Positions 1-10,219 are shown, counted from the stretch's first letter. The stretch is DNA of 64,000 bases from Solea solea (GCF_958295425.1 NC_081136.1:3567311-3631310); one strand, 5' to 3'. Notes: generated by a model not told the origin, from the letters alone. Numbers and translations are program-made.

Positions 1-14
1 ACAAGAAAATAAAA

Positions 15-96
15 GCTAAAAGTAAGAAAGAGCATTGCTTTATTTGTCAGCTATGACATGATACGAGTGTCAAAACACCACCGGAGCTCTGTGAGT
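15..96 (-). other. Possible 3' terminal exon with poly(A) signal
   Basis: On the minus strand an acceptor-like sequence (pyrimidine-rich, ending TTTTCCCAG) sits at 97-99. It is followed about 50 bases later by AATAAA (positions 44 to 39). Cleavage would fall near the left edge of the window, so the GU-rich downstream element cannot be judged. No open frame or known protein is visible. It could end a noncoding transcript using the minus-strand candidate exons further right, but AATAAA and acceptor-like strings are common by chance in AT-rich DNA. Confidence 0.12.
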
Positions 97-99
97 CTG

Positions 100-1190
100 G
101 GAAAAGTCAAGTGCCAAACTTTGTGAAGACAAAAGGTCTCCCAGACCCCACAGATGCCTGCAGCCGCCTATTGGTAGCTTTTCGCATCAGATTCAGAAGG
201 CTAGAGAGAGGCTTCGGGGGAAAACTCTGGCCCCCAAAGAAGAACAAGCAGGGGAAGGAGAAGAACACGACTTCTCTTAAAATCTCTTTCTTTAACGTTA
301 AGAGAGATTGGCATTTTCTTCCACAATGACGACATTTGCATGACTTCCGTTTTTCCGTTCGCTTAGCCACGAGACTTGACTAACTTTAAGACGAGTGATA
401 GACCTAATTGAGCCATTTTATATATTATATTAAATTATATTATATTCGATAATATAACCCACTTCTTTTTGCTTTACAGGTCCAAAGTGTAAGAATTACT
501 GCCATCTAACTCCTCGAACTGCTGCTCCCTTCCCAGACTGCATCAATGAAGTATTGCAGTCATTGCGTTCAGCTTCCTCCACTATTCCACTCTCTCTGCC
601 ACTTCCTCCTTAATCTGCATCGATTTATTAATCTAGATCACATGGGAGGAGCCATTCGTCCTCATTTGCATCGTAAGATTTCCCTTGGAAAGCAAGCGTA
701 AGGCAGCCCCCTTGTCTAAAGTACACATATTTCTTCTATCAACTTCTATTTCAAAGTGATTTTACACTCATACAAACATATTTAAGGGTAGTGTGTACTT
801 TTTTCTGTCACTGTACTCCTGTAAATGTTAAGAACCCATTTATCTCCAGCCTCGTTCTTATCTCGTTCATCACCTTGAGACTCCTCAGGTTTATCTCATA
901 ACCCTTCTGTGAGTCTCCATTACTAGATATAGAAGATATTTATATTCCTGATTCTTTCTGATAAGAGAAAATTGTGAGGGTTTTCTTTCTCATCTTCACC
1001 CGATAAGAGTTTTAGAGAAGCGGAGTGACCTACCTACAGTATGTAAATATGTATCTACGAATCAATTACATGTGGTTTTGATGACTGACTCAGGATATTA
1101 TTGGTCTATTAGCCTATCAGTCATGCTATCTGGGTTTGTCATTATGAATCAGCCTTGATGGTTGAAAGATTGGACACTAAATGCAGGTTG
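100..1190. other. No gene recognised; AT-rich intergenic or intronic DNA
   Basis: Nothing codes convincingly here. A TA-rich low-complexity stretch runs from about 413 to 462. It is followed by an acceptor-like sequence on the plus strand ending TTTACAG at 479. The frame after that acceptor stays open for about 43 codons and then stops, with only a moderate donor-like GTAAGG near 691. The two overlapping open frames at 107-370 have no recognisable protein character. Confidence 0.6.
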
Positions 1191-1195
1191 GTTGT

Positions 1196-1480
1196 GATGA
1201 GGCGCCCACGGATCAATCCACAACCAAATCAATGACCTTCTCGTTCTCAAAATGGACTTTGAGAGCCGCGATCTCTGGAGCGGCAAGGCCGACGTCAGCT
1301 GCGATGGTGATGCCAAGTCGCCTGGAAATTACTCCGGGCCGATTGCTAACGTCACTTGGACTCAGACATAATGTGCTCGGATCCTTGTTTTGAAGTTTCC
1401 ACAGCATCAGCGCACAAAGTGTGTTTACACGACGTGAGAAAAACAGTGTAATTATTGCGTTAGTCCGACTCAAACACACA
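1196..1480 (-). other. CpG-dense segment with an 88-codon open frame, unidentified
   Basis: Positions 1196-1400 are clearly richer in G+C and CpG than the flanks. A minus-strand frame (1479 to 1213) runs 88 codons and continues open leftwards past 1213 to about 1160. Its second half has balanced, globular-looking composition with alternating hydrophobic and charged residues, unlike most chance frames here. I do not recognise the product. It could be a fragment of a processed or transposed gene, a small CpG island, or chance. No intron signals flank it. Confidence 0.2.
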
Positions 1481-1800
1481 GAAAGTGATTTGTTTTATGT
1501 CAAAACAGACGCAGGCAACAGCAAATGTTGAGGTGATACGACAGTTCACTGACAGTTGACTGAAAACACAAAGCCCAGGAAAAAGTTTCAGAGGTGAATT
1601 CTACTGCTCAAAAAACCCTAATTTGGACCCACCCACCACTGTACTGCTGCTGTATACACACACAACACTCCCCTCAGTCAGGTCTGATAGTTTTGTGCCA
1701 CATGTGAACATTGTTTTAGGCAACAAACAAAAAAAATTTAAGCCAGCATTGTAAGTCTAAAGGCAGTCATTGCATTTTTCAGGTGTTAAACGGAGAAAAA

Positions 1801-2302
1801 ATTGGCGGAATTTCCAATCCAACTTGGTGACTCGCACATTTCGCAAATGAAAAAACTCATACGAGCACGTTTATCGTTTCCAACATTAAAAAAAGTGTAT
1901 ATTTGTACTAGACACATCAAAGACGAAAAGTCAAAGAGAGCGTCACTATGGCAACCATCGGAATTTTGGCAAATTTCGATCATTGGCCACGGGAAACAGG
2001 AAGTGGCCTGTAACTTTGCCGTACATCGACCGATCTGCTCAAAACCTCATATGCGACTCAAGAGACCGACCCCGAACACGTCTATATACATAAACTTGAC
2101 TCAACCGTTTTAAATCTAGCCGCCATTTCGCTACAAAACAGGAAGTGGCCTGTAACTTTGACTGATCTGCTCAAAACTTCATACTTGCCACAAGAGACGG
2201 ACCCGGAAAACGTCTATGAACATAAATTTTACTCAGCAGGAATTCAGCCATTTCGCCACAAGTGGCCTGTATCTTTGACCGATCTGCTCGAGACTTCAGA
2301 AA
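1801..2302. repeat. Unclassified teleost interspersed repeat with internal tandem units
   Basis: A phrase containing AGGAAGTGGCCTGTAACTTTG recurs from 1995 and from 2137, with a third partial copy from 2260. Each is followed by a variant of GATCTGCTCAAAACTTCATA. In the first two units this continues to GAGACCGACCC/GAGACGGACCC and a CGTCTATxxACATAAA motif. Spacings are about 142 and 117 bp, so this is an imperfect tandem array of a 115-140 bp unit. The preceding block (1801-1994) matches my memory of the left part of the same dispersed teleost family. It has no coding capacity. Confidence 0.7.
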
Positions 2303-2377
2303 AACAAAATCACAAAAAGTTGTTTGTTTCGACACAGGTGCAGACGTGAATTATTTAACAAGGCAAAGTTTTTATGG

Positions 2378-2396
2378 ACACACACACACACACACA
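2378..2396. repeat. (AC)n microsatellite
   Basis: An uninterrupted dinucleotide run of about nine units. A tetranucleotide (AAAT)n run at 2547-2564 and a poly(A) stretch near 2597-2608 lie shortly downstream. Confidence 0.9.
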
Positions 2397-2861
2397 AACA
2401 GCTGAGGTAAATGTATCCAGGGCGTCTCATATCATCCTGTCATCATTTATGCTGATGCTAATTTCTCATAAGGGAGAACAGCATGTGCAGGGCCACGTCG
2501 CTCCTGTCCCTTTAGCACGTTGTGACAACACACGGATGGGAAAGTTAATAAATAAATAAATAAACACACAAACAGGCACACGCTCGCACGGTAACAAAAA
2601 AAAAAACACACAACAACACAGGAAACCAGAGCGGGAGCGCTGCCCCTGCAGGCACGTCCCTGTCGCTACGCGGGGAAAACTTCATTAGGGTGAAACAAAT
2701 GTGTCCTCGGCAGCAAATCAGTCCCGAGCAGAAGTGAAGTGGCTGCTCTCTCACAATCTTTCTGGACAGTATTGAATTGTACAGGAAGCGACAGCGCGGC
2801 TCTGGATAAGCATCTTGAAGACCGGCCTGTAAAATGTGCTTTTTTTTCTCCCCTGAGTGAA

Positions 2862-2881
2862 AGAGAGAGAGAGAGAGAGAA
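2862..2881. repeat. (GA)n microsatellite
   Basis: Purine dinucleotide run. Read on the minus strand it resembles a polypyrimidine tract followed by CAG, so a splice-site predictor may call an acceptor here. The adjoining minus frame (2852 to 2755) is open and ends at a GTGAGA donor-like site, but I regard this as microsatellite-driven. Confidence 0.85.
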
Positions 2882-3106
2882 GGTCTGGGTTTTTTTTTCT
2901 CCGAAGCGTTTCTGCCACGCCTGACATGATCCTATTTTGAATGGTCCTCTGCGGTAATAAGGTCATTTGTCTTGTGCAAAGGAGTGGGGATAGTTGTCAT
3001 ACTCTGAGCTCGGAGATAAATGTGAAAAGGCTAAGGACTGCGCCACTGAAACAAATCTATGCAGTCAACCCTTCTTTTCTTTTTCTTCTTCCCTTTTCTC
3101 TCTCAG

Positions 3107-3184
3107 CTATAGCTGAAGATAAAAACCTTCCACGATATCTGGGAATGAAAAAGAGGATGCAATTAAAAAGCTCAGAGTTGAATG
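3107..3184 (+). other. Weak candidate exon
   Basis: A 35-base pyrimidine tract ending CTCTCTCAG at 3106 makes an excellent acceptor. The following 78 bases stay open in one frame to a poor donor (ATG|GTGGGT). The predicted 26 residues resemble no family I know. The donor is weak enough that chance is the likelier explanation. Confidence 0.1.
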
Positions 3185-3400
3185 GTGGGTATTTGTTTTT
3201 CACTTGTTTATTGATCTTCTGGGGACTGAGTTTTCTCTTTGCTTTTATTTATAGTGTATTACACTGTGTGTGTCATATACAGCACTGTCTTCTATAATGT
3301 TTAAAAACCTAACCTCGACTAAACACTGACGTTAATCGGGGCTTTTTATCACAAAATGATTCACAAGTATTGAATAAAAAAGCCATTAAACTGTTATTTT

Positions 3401-3515
3401 TGTGATTCAGTGTTGTATTGACGGCTATTTAATACATTTCTACGATAACTCACCATGTGAAGGACTAACAGACCTTAAAACTGTCATTTCTTTGTAGAAA
3501 AGTGAACAAAAATAA
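3401..3515 (+). repeat. Local duplication, copy 1 (about 115 bp)
   Basis: This segment begins TGTGATTCAGTGT and ends after TGTCATTTCTTT. It repeats imperfectly at 3589-3705 in the same orientation, 188 bp away. The block GTGAAGGACTAACAGAC is shared exactly. Some of the intervening DNA is also AT-rich and may be a decayed part of the unit. Confidence 0.8.
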
Positions 3516-3588
3516 TAAAAACAAACAAAACATCAGTAGCAGTATTAGATATTGGCCAATTTCTGATATTACAAACCCACAAACTGTT

Positions 3589-3705
3589 TGTGATTCAGTG
3601 TGATATTAGAAGGTTATTCCATAGATTTTTATGATTAATTACATGATTATTTACACTGTGAAGGACTAACAGACATTAAAAATGTCATTTCTTTAAGGAA
3701 AAATT
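3589..3705 (+). repeat. Local duplication, copy 2 (about 115 bp)
   Basis: Second copy of the segment at 3401-3515. The copies differ by scattered substitutions and small indels, so the duplication is old. Confidence 0.8.
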
Positions 3706-3930
3706 TAAAAATAAGTATTGTTTACTGGCCCAATTATTTAACAATGGGTGCATCATGAAATTTGGACGTAAATGACTTTTATTTTATGCTATATATTAAA
3801 TATATTAGTGTTGTTGTTAACAACATTATTGAAGCCTGTGTATTTTACAGCAGCAGCTTTTCGCCTAAAAAGTGTATGAAATGCAGACTGACTCCACTGC
3901 AGCCGCATTTTTCTGTCTCCAACTGTTCAT

Positions 3931-3968
3931 AACGACGACGATGATGATGATGATGATGATAACGATGA
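3931..3968. repeat. (ACG)/(ATG) trinucleotide microsatellite
   Basis: A run of ACG units passes into ATG units and ends with an interrupted AACGATGAT. The pattern suits substitution of one unit type by another within a trinucleotide tract. Confidence 0.85.
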
Positions 3969-4282
3969 TTGTTACTGCTCCATAAAGTTCAAAAATCTCT
4001 GTGACTCATCAAAGAATGATGCCGTTTTCTCTGGAGCTGAGCTTTGACTAAAAGACTTTGACTAAAAGCCTTGATCAGCTCGTGAGTCAGCGTGAACACG
4101 CACTCAGTCACGAACAATCATCATTAAACCATTCATTGCAACAAATGGAAATGCACTATCACGCTGACGGCTACTTTACTATTACAATGCAATAAAATAA
4201 TGTAAATGGCTGATTTTCACTTATTTGCACGTTTCTGTCATCAGAAACTCGATCAATGTTGTAAAGTGACCTAAACTTTTCT

Positions 4283-4360
4283 TAATTTGACAAGGTTTAG
4301 TTTTGTGTACCCCCGCCTGTCACCCTATGTCAGCTCAGAATTGGCACCAGCAACCCTGAC
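4283..4360 (+). mobile_element. 3' tail fragment of a tRNA-headed teleost SINE family
   Basis: The stretch reading roughly CCCCGCCTGTCACCCTATGTCAGCTCAGAATTGGCACCAGC matches, from memory, the tail of a very abundant teleost SINE-like family (consensus tail: ACCCCGCCTxTCGCCCTATGTCAGCTGGGATTGGC). Only the tail is present and the promoter head is missing. Confidence 0.55.
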
Positions 4361-4475
4361 CGTCATAATATCACTTGGATTTAGAGGCAGGAACGAGTGT
4401 TTTTTTCTTTTCTTTTCTTTTTCTTTTTCCGCGCAAGCTATAGTTGGGAATCTGATTATCATACAGGGGACCATG

Positions 4476-4489
4476 GTCGCCATGGAAAC
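4476..4489. promoter_or_regulatory. RFX X-box-like palindrome
   Basis: GTCGCCATGGAAAC; on the minus strand GTTTCCATGGCGAC, close to the RFX consensus GTTRCCATGGYAAC. Evidence is the motif only. Confidence 0.3.
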
Positions 4490-4522
4490 CAAGGACGGCC
4501 GCCTTGGTGTTAAGCCTTATGC

Positions 4523-4527
<5 letters not shown>

Positions 4528-4554
<27 letters not shown>
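4528..4554. repeat. (CA)n microsatellite
   Basis: Perfect CA run of about 13 units. A (TGAA)n tract follows at 4658-4677. A polypyrimidine tract of TTTTC units at 4400-4430 precedes it. Confidence 0.95.
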
Positions 4555-4555
<1 letters not shown>

Positions 4556-5011
4556 CCTGGAACGTTTGGAAATGAGTGTGAACAGAAATTCAGCCAATAA
4601 AAAAGACGTGACAAATTACATCCGTTTTGAGAGCGTGTGTGTGTGGTCATGTGGTCGTGAATGAATGAATGAATGAAACATGACCCTGTCACAGTATAAG
4701 TGAAGTTGAACGATATAAGTCATCAATAAGGCGGCTTAACGACAGCATATTTAAGCGTAACGTGATTTTCTGAGACGTGTCAATAAAATGGAGGTCGTAC
4801 AGGCTTAAAATGTGGCGGGGCAATTAAAGGAAATATCTAATTGTGGTTTATATTTGTAAGTAAAGCTTTTAGCTCTTAATATATATGGATAGAAACAATT
4901 TTGTCTGTGTTATGCACGTCCGAAATGGCAGCCTTTTCAAATTGTGGCATCTCCAATTGATCATACGATCAATTTTGCAGCGTTAACGTAAAACTTAAAA
5001 GAGTAAATTTA

Positions 5012-5120
5012 ACCCCAAATCCCTTATCTGTCACATAGAATCAAAAGTATTGTTCAATTTAACTGTTTTTCTTACACTTAGACACAAGAAATAGTTAAAT
5101 ACTCACAAGAATTGTGTCAA
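5012..5120 (+). repeat. Second local duplication, copy 1 (about 110 bp)
   Basis: Shares CCCAAAT(G)CCCTTA, TCACATAGAATC, AAATAGTTAAATAC and CAAGAATTGTG in order with 5222-5331, at a constant offset of about 210 bp. This duplication is independent of the one at 3.4/3.6 kb. Confidence 0.8.
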
Positions 5121-5221
5121 AAGCGGGTGGTCTTATTCTACAAAACCTCTTTGTTTCTCACAGATTGGCACAAATATCACACAGTCATCATTTCAAATAA
5201 GACTAATGATGTCAAAGATTG

Positions 5222-5331
5222 CCCCAAATGCCCTTAACAATCACATAGAATCTACAGCAGTGTTAAATTTAAGTGTTTTTCATACATTTAAACTCGGAAA
5301 AATAGTTAAATACATGCAAGAATTGTGCTGA
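5222..5331 (+). repeat. Second local duplication, copy 2 (about 110 bp)
   Basis: Direct repeat partner of 5012-5120. The copies are diverged by substitutions, with near-constant spacing. The source may be an uncatalogued AT-rich interspersed repeat or a simple segmental slip. Confidence 0.8.
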
Positions 5332-6583
5332 ATTGAACTCTCTTTAGTGTAGCTTTAACAGTAAAATAGCAAATTTAGATTTATGTCAGCCTTAATCTCA
5401 AATGTTGAGATTTTTCTTTCTAACAGAGTGAAAAATAAAGAATAAATCAGCCTGAAATTGAGCAAATTATGGCCAAATTGTAAAAAAGCACACATAGATG
5501 TTGTCAAACTTTAATGAAACATCATTTAATAACATTATGTGTACAAATCAATAAGGAGATACTGGTTAAAATTGTCTTGTTTTTTTCCTTGTTTTTATTT
5601 ATCTTATCTGATAATATTTTTTAATTATCTGTAGTTTATCCAACAAAACAAGCAAACTAATTTAGTTTTGACAGACATTGCATTATTTATTATCGGTTGT
5701 AAAAACGTGGTAGAGTTCTGTGCAGTTGGACTGGAGTTTGGTCCGTTTTTCCTTGTTTTGCTCCAAACATTGTCAGACACTAGTTTCATCAGATTAGGTC
5801 TGAAAAGTCTTAATGAAGCCTGTACTTTAGTTTTCTGTGAGGGATGAGGGGGTGGAGTGTGGAGGGTTTTTTGGGTGCAGGTGGAAGACGGACACTGTGA
5901 GGAGGAGATAAATGAAACTGGACACAGAGAGAATCGGAATCTTGGCCGGACCAGTGAAAGGACGAGCCATCTGTGAACTCACGCTGCACAAAGCTAATCC
6001 CATTACTGCTGCTCTCCTCTACTGGAGAGGGACAACTTTACCCTCTTCCTGTCATATGACCCTTTCAAAAATCACATCTTTGTCACGGTTTGTCCCAAAA
6101 TGTTTGTCAAAAATGACCATTTCAGATTAAACAGTCTCACCTAACTCTACACATTTTATGTAGTTATTATAAAAGCCTGTCACAGCTGTAATCTGAGCCA
6201 CTTTAAATGTGGACCTTTGTCCCGTTTTGCTTAAAAAAAATCACAATTTAGCTGAAAATGATCCACTTTTTCTGTGTCCACTGAGTTTAAATAAAAGAAT
6301 AAAAACAATTATTTATCACGCTGTCAAACATAGGGATGGTATCAGTGAGTTTTTAATCAATACTCTGCAATGCTGTTTATCGATATCAATATTTATTGAG
6401 ATTAAAAGTGGAGATATAAAAAATGATGCAGTTATGTAATTATTTGTTCTATATGACCCTGAACCCTCGCCCGCACAGCACAGGCCTGGAGGCCACGGCT
6501 CGGCTCTCAGCTCGCTCTCACTCTGTGGTGAACACAAAAGACACGACTCGAGGGCGATGTCACCACTCATCACGCCCACACAA
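5332..6583. other. No gene recognised
   Basis: AT-rich sequence with no recognisable exon, RNA gene or repeat boundary. On the minus strand two acceptor-like polypyrimidine sites (near 5840 and 5895) lack matching donors nearby. The 60-90 codon open frames have no family resemblance. Confidence 0.55.
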
Positions 6584-6602
6584 GGGGGGGGGGGGGGGGG
6601 GG
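6584..6602 (+). repeat. Poly(G) tract (19 G)
   Basis: Uninterrupted run of 19 G preceded by ACACAA. Such homopolymers are length-unstable and error-prone in assembly. Confidence 0.9.
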
Positions 6603-6887
6603 CGTGGCTCAGAGGCGGCGAGGACAGCGGCCGGCGTGCACACAGACAGGAGAGAACACGAGAAGGAGATCAATGCAGGATTCAATAGAGAAGTGTTTAA
6701 GAGCTCCATGACCTGACATGGAAAGTCCTTGAGCAGCAGCGGCGACCGACCTCACAACCTTGAGGAGGAGCAGGCGTTGATTGGGTTGTAGTTTTTATTC
6801 CTATTCTGCGTTTAATTGTGGCGTTCTGTGCTCAAGTTTGTATTATCTTTTACATTTGTTTCTTTTTTCCTTATTTTAATTTGGTTT

Positions 6888-7085
6888 TTTTTATCTCTTT
6901 TGAGATAATCTCATGATTATGACTTTTTTATCTCATAATTGACTTTTTATCTCATAATTATGCCTTTTTTATCTCATAATTATCTCAAAATTCTGAATTT
7001 GTATCTCATAATTTCAACTTTTTATCTCATAATAATTACATTTTATCTCAAAATTGCGACTTTCTACCTCATAATTTCGAAACGG
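6888..7085. repeat. AT-rich minisatellite, unit about 20-22 bp
   Basis: The phrase TATCTCATAATTATGACTTTT recurs at least seven times with decay (variants end in GCCTTTT, CTGAATTTG, TCAACTTTT and GCGACTTTC). The first unit contains the inverted phrase TGAGATAATCTCA. The array ends in CGAAACGGGCTTCCATA, which I remember as the usual flank of this array in other fish genomes. This suggests that array and flank travel together inside a larger mobile repeat. Confidence 0.85.
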
Positions 7086-7477
7086 GCTTCCATAAAAAAC
7101 GTCCTTGGAAAGTGTGTGTCAAAATAATAGGTAAACACAAGCTAAAAGGCATCAAATCAACAGAGGCAGTAATAAAAGAACATAACAGCACGAAAACATG
7201 GAATAAAACAAAAAATAAATGAGGTCAATCAAGCAATAAAACTTTAAGTTTACATTCAAACTTCCTCCAGTGTTTGTGTTGTGTTTTCCATCTCATCTTC
7301 GGCTCATGATGTCTTTAAAGATACTTAATTAAACTGTTCCTGGCCAATAAATGACAACTATAGGAATAATGTTCATACAACTAACACATGTAGTATCAAA
7401 GAGTGACGATCAGCTGGTGTTTCCGCGTAGGCGTGCGGCGGCGAGCATTATTTCTTTTCTTCTGCTGTCTTTCTCAG

Positions 7478-7653
7478 ACAAATGAAGGAATAGTTTACGT
7501 GAACATGACCTGGCTCGCACCACATGCTGCGCTCCCAGGCCACATTTCCCTCCCGCTCAGTGCCAGTCAGGCTCACTGGAGCGTGAGGCGGGCGGGATTG
7601 ATTGATGGATTGACTGAAGGACTGAAAAGGGGGGAAAAAAAGGTGGGTGTGAG
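7478..7653 (+). other. Candidate internal exon, 176 bp, unidentified
   Basis: A strong acceptor (pyrimidine tract ending CTGTCTTTCTCAG at 7477) and a strong donor (GAG|GTAAGA at 7653/7654) enclose 176 bases. One frame is open throughout (58 codons, starting at a codon boundary and leaving two bases over). The predicted peptide resembles nothing I know and has low-complexity G/K-rich sequence at its end. It could be an untranslated exon, a cryptic exon, or chance. It could be joined in frame to the three other plus-strand candidates (14.9, 19.5 and 28.7 kb). Confidence 0.22.
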
Positions 7654-7969
7654 GTAAGAAAGACTCGCTCAGAGGGAGAGAATCATGGGGAAAAAGAAGT
7701 GGAGCCTCAGGGGAATCAGGAAAATCTCTCACTGCTCGACGAATAACGACACCGACATTAAATCGCATTTTGTTTCCAATTTCAAAGCCGCTGTAAACAC
7801 TGATCTTTGTCGCATTAATATTTTCCCCGTCACCTACTGTACCACACGTACACATAATATTTCAATTATTGCTTGTGTAAAGTCTGAATAATGCAAATGC
7901 AGCACATGTAGATCAATACACAACAACTCGCTGACATTTCACGTCATTATTTAAACTACAGTGTGATGA

Positions 7970-8240
7970 TTTATTGATTAGATTAATCTGTTTGAGTGTT
8001 GTTGTTTTTTTTTACATAATTAAAACTAACTCTGTGATTTCAGCCTCCAATCAACAGTTTCTACTTCATTAAACTGAGAAAGTAAATAAGAAAATGTATC
8101 GTCAACTATTTAAAGTGTTTGTTTTTCGATGATTAGAACGAGCTCTTTGATTTTTCAGCCTCTTGAATGTGAATATTTTCTGGTTAACTCAATCATTTTC
8201 CAACACTTTCTAACATTTCCTGACATTCTGTGAACCCAAA
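7970..8240 (-). mobile_element. Degenerate teleost short interspersed repeat (TCGTTGCAGCCC-type family), antisense
   Basis: The phrases GATTAGATTAATCTG, CTTTGATTTTTCAGCCTCTTGAATGTGAATATTTTCTGGTT and similar match an abundant teleost non-autonomous repeat whose consensus reads AAAATATTCACATTTAAGAAGCTG... and ends ...GATTAATCGTTGCAGCCC. Other copies lie at 12900-12990 (partial), 45330-45460 and 63300-63555. It is often classed as hAT-like. The class is from memory; the sharing between copies in this window is seen directly. Confidence 0.6.
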
Positions 8241-8587
8241 CAACTAATCAAAAATAACTAAGATTATTAGGGACTTCTTGCCAATATCCAATATGTCTTT
8301 TCTGTAGTGACATTAACATAATATTTTTCATACTAAGATACAAAATGTCTTCATTGTGCAAAAATAAATCAGCATTACAAAAAAAAAAAGCTGTAGAGGG
8401 CACCAGCATAGAAGTCAAGGAGGTAGCAGCTTACTTAGCTACTGTTGTGTTGTAGTCTTTAGTTATAACGACAGATCTTGGTGTGTTCCGCCAAGATCCA
8501 ATAACACATTCTTCAAAGACAATATCCGCAGATACCGACTGTTCCAGCCAAAGTTTACATTAAAGGAGTATAAATGTGAAAGAATAT

Positions 8588-8602
8588 TATATATATATAT
8601 AA
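8588..8602. repeat. (TA)n microsatellite
   Basis: Short TA run. A poly(A) run at about 8379-8390 lies upstream. Confidence 0.8.
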
Positions 8603-8916
8603 CCAAGCGTGTTTTTTTTTACTGATTGTGGCTTTCATGGTTGAAGTAATACAAGTCTGTGTGCTCAGGGTTGTGGTCTGGTCTCAATATTTATGTTCTT
8701 AGGCCGCTTTAACCCCGGGTTTATTCTGGACTGGGGGTCTACTATGGCCAGTTACACCGGGACATGCATGTTTGGAAAACAGTTAAACGGTCGTCAGCTG
8801 TGGTCGTCAAACAAACAAATTCACTTTCCATTTCCACAAAAGAAAAGCAACGATGACAAAACAGCTGTTCAACGTGGTATAAGCTACAGGATTGAACGTG
8901 GAACACCTGGTTTTGC

Positions 8917-8934
8917 TCACACACACACACACAC
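8917..8934. repeat. (CA)n microsatellite
   Basis: Short CA run followed by a C-rich stretch. Another short CA run is at 9066-9078. Confidence 0.85.
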
Positions 8935-9116
8935 CCTCCCCCACCCCAACACTACCACCAATACCAACGCCCCAAAAAACTGCAGTCACGACTTTTGGCA
9001 GTAGGTGAGAGTGACAGTGGATGAATAATGCATGAGCTCAACGTGTCGCCATTAATCGCAGTAATCACACACACACACTGCTATATCTCCTCACAGCACA
9101 CACACCTCAATCTTTT

Positions 9117-9240
9117 ATATATACACATATATGTGTATATATATATATATACATATATATATAAATATATACACACACACATATATACAGAGAGAGATAT
9201 ATATCTATATATATCTCTCTATATATACAGTATACATATG
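9117..9240. repeat. TA/CA/GA compound microsatellite with palindrome
   Basis: Alternating TA, ATAC and AGAG blocks. Positions 9191-9220 form a 30-base near-perfect palindrome (AGAGAGATATATA on the left, TATATATCTCTCT on the right) able to form a cruciform. Overlapping open frames here are repeat-driven. Confidence 0.9.
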
Positions 9241-9689
9241 AGCTCAAAATTTCACTTTGTCGCCTCATCTTGGCTTTTCTGAAATCCATCACAAAGTTGT
9301 TAGGGTTTTTTTTTTGGGGAGACTTCACAGACAAAAATACAACCGGCGCACTGATTGCCAGGCTTTTCAAAAACCTGGCTTTTGTTGCGAGTCCTTGCCA
9401 AAAGAATGCAGAGGAAAGAGGAGAGAGTGGACGGTGAGTTTGAATTTGAATGCACTCACTTGCCTCTCTCTGTTCTCAGCGGGAAGACGAAGGAACATGA
9501 AAAGCCCAGAAATGTATCTTTCTTTTTTTTTCCCTCTCCTCTTCTCTTACCCTGGCCTTGCAATCATGAAAAAGAAGAACATACAGTAGGACTTTAGTTC
9601 CTCACAAAGAGAATCCGCCAAACATATGGTTTTCTTGTAGTTGTATCCTCCACACTAACACACAGAGACCAACGACCAATCACTTGGTC

Positions 9690-9795
9690 AGGTTTTTGGA
9701 CTGTTGGGGGAACCCGGATTACCCAGGTGTTCACGAGGAGGACTGCAGAATCCACAGAAGAAAGACCTTCAGTCAGCCCGGGACTCAAAACGGAC
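9690..9795 (-). mobile_element. Antisense fragment of the tRNA-headed SINE family
   Basis: Motifs in order: TTTTTGGACTGTTGGGGGAACCCGGA, a region corresponding to AAAACCCACGCATGCACGGG, CCACAGAAGAAAGACC, and TCAGTCAGCCCGGGACTC. The order and spacing match the antisense of the abundant teleost SINE-like consensus. The box-B end (CCCGGGACTC) is recognisable and the box-A end is lost. Confidence 0.6.
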
Positions 9796-10219
9796 AGAAT
9801 AGCCTTAAATGCTTACAATAAATTAAAAATAATTCAGCTTCTACTAGCGGTGGGAATCGCTAGAGATGCCACGATACAATAAAATGTGACGTCCACAGAC
9901 TGCTGGCCACTGATTGGTCAGATAGTGTCGTCTCCGGAAGAGTCACGAGCGTGAATGTCCGACACAATAGTCAAAGCAAACAATGCCGAACTGTAGATTA
10001 CGTTAATCTCCAACATTTAAGCAAAGGAAACGTCTAAAATCGCAATATTTAACAGAGGAGTCTGGTGGATATAGCAACAGCACTGCTGAAGGCCGGCGAT
10101 CAATCAAGAGCCAGAATCACAACCCAACGTTCAGTTGTATTTCAGTTCAGTGACTGTGTCAGGAAGTACTGAACGATTCTCTGAACAACCTGATTCCAGT
10201 GATTCAGTTACACCCAAAA

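Noticed and set aside
2755..2852. Minus-strand exon-like segment with long pyrimidine tract
   Set aside because: The acceptor is simply the complement of a (GA)n microsatellite.
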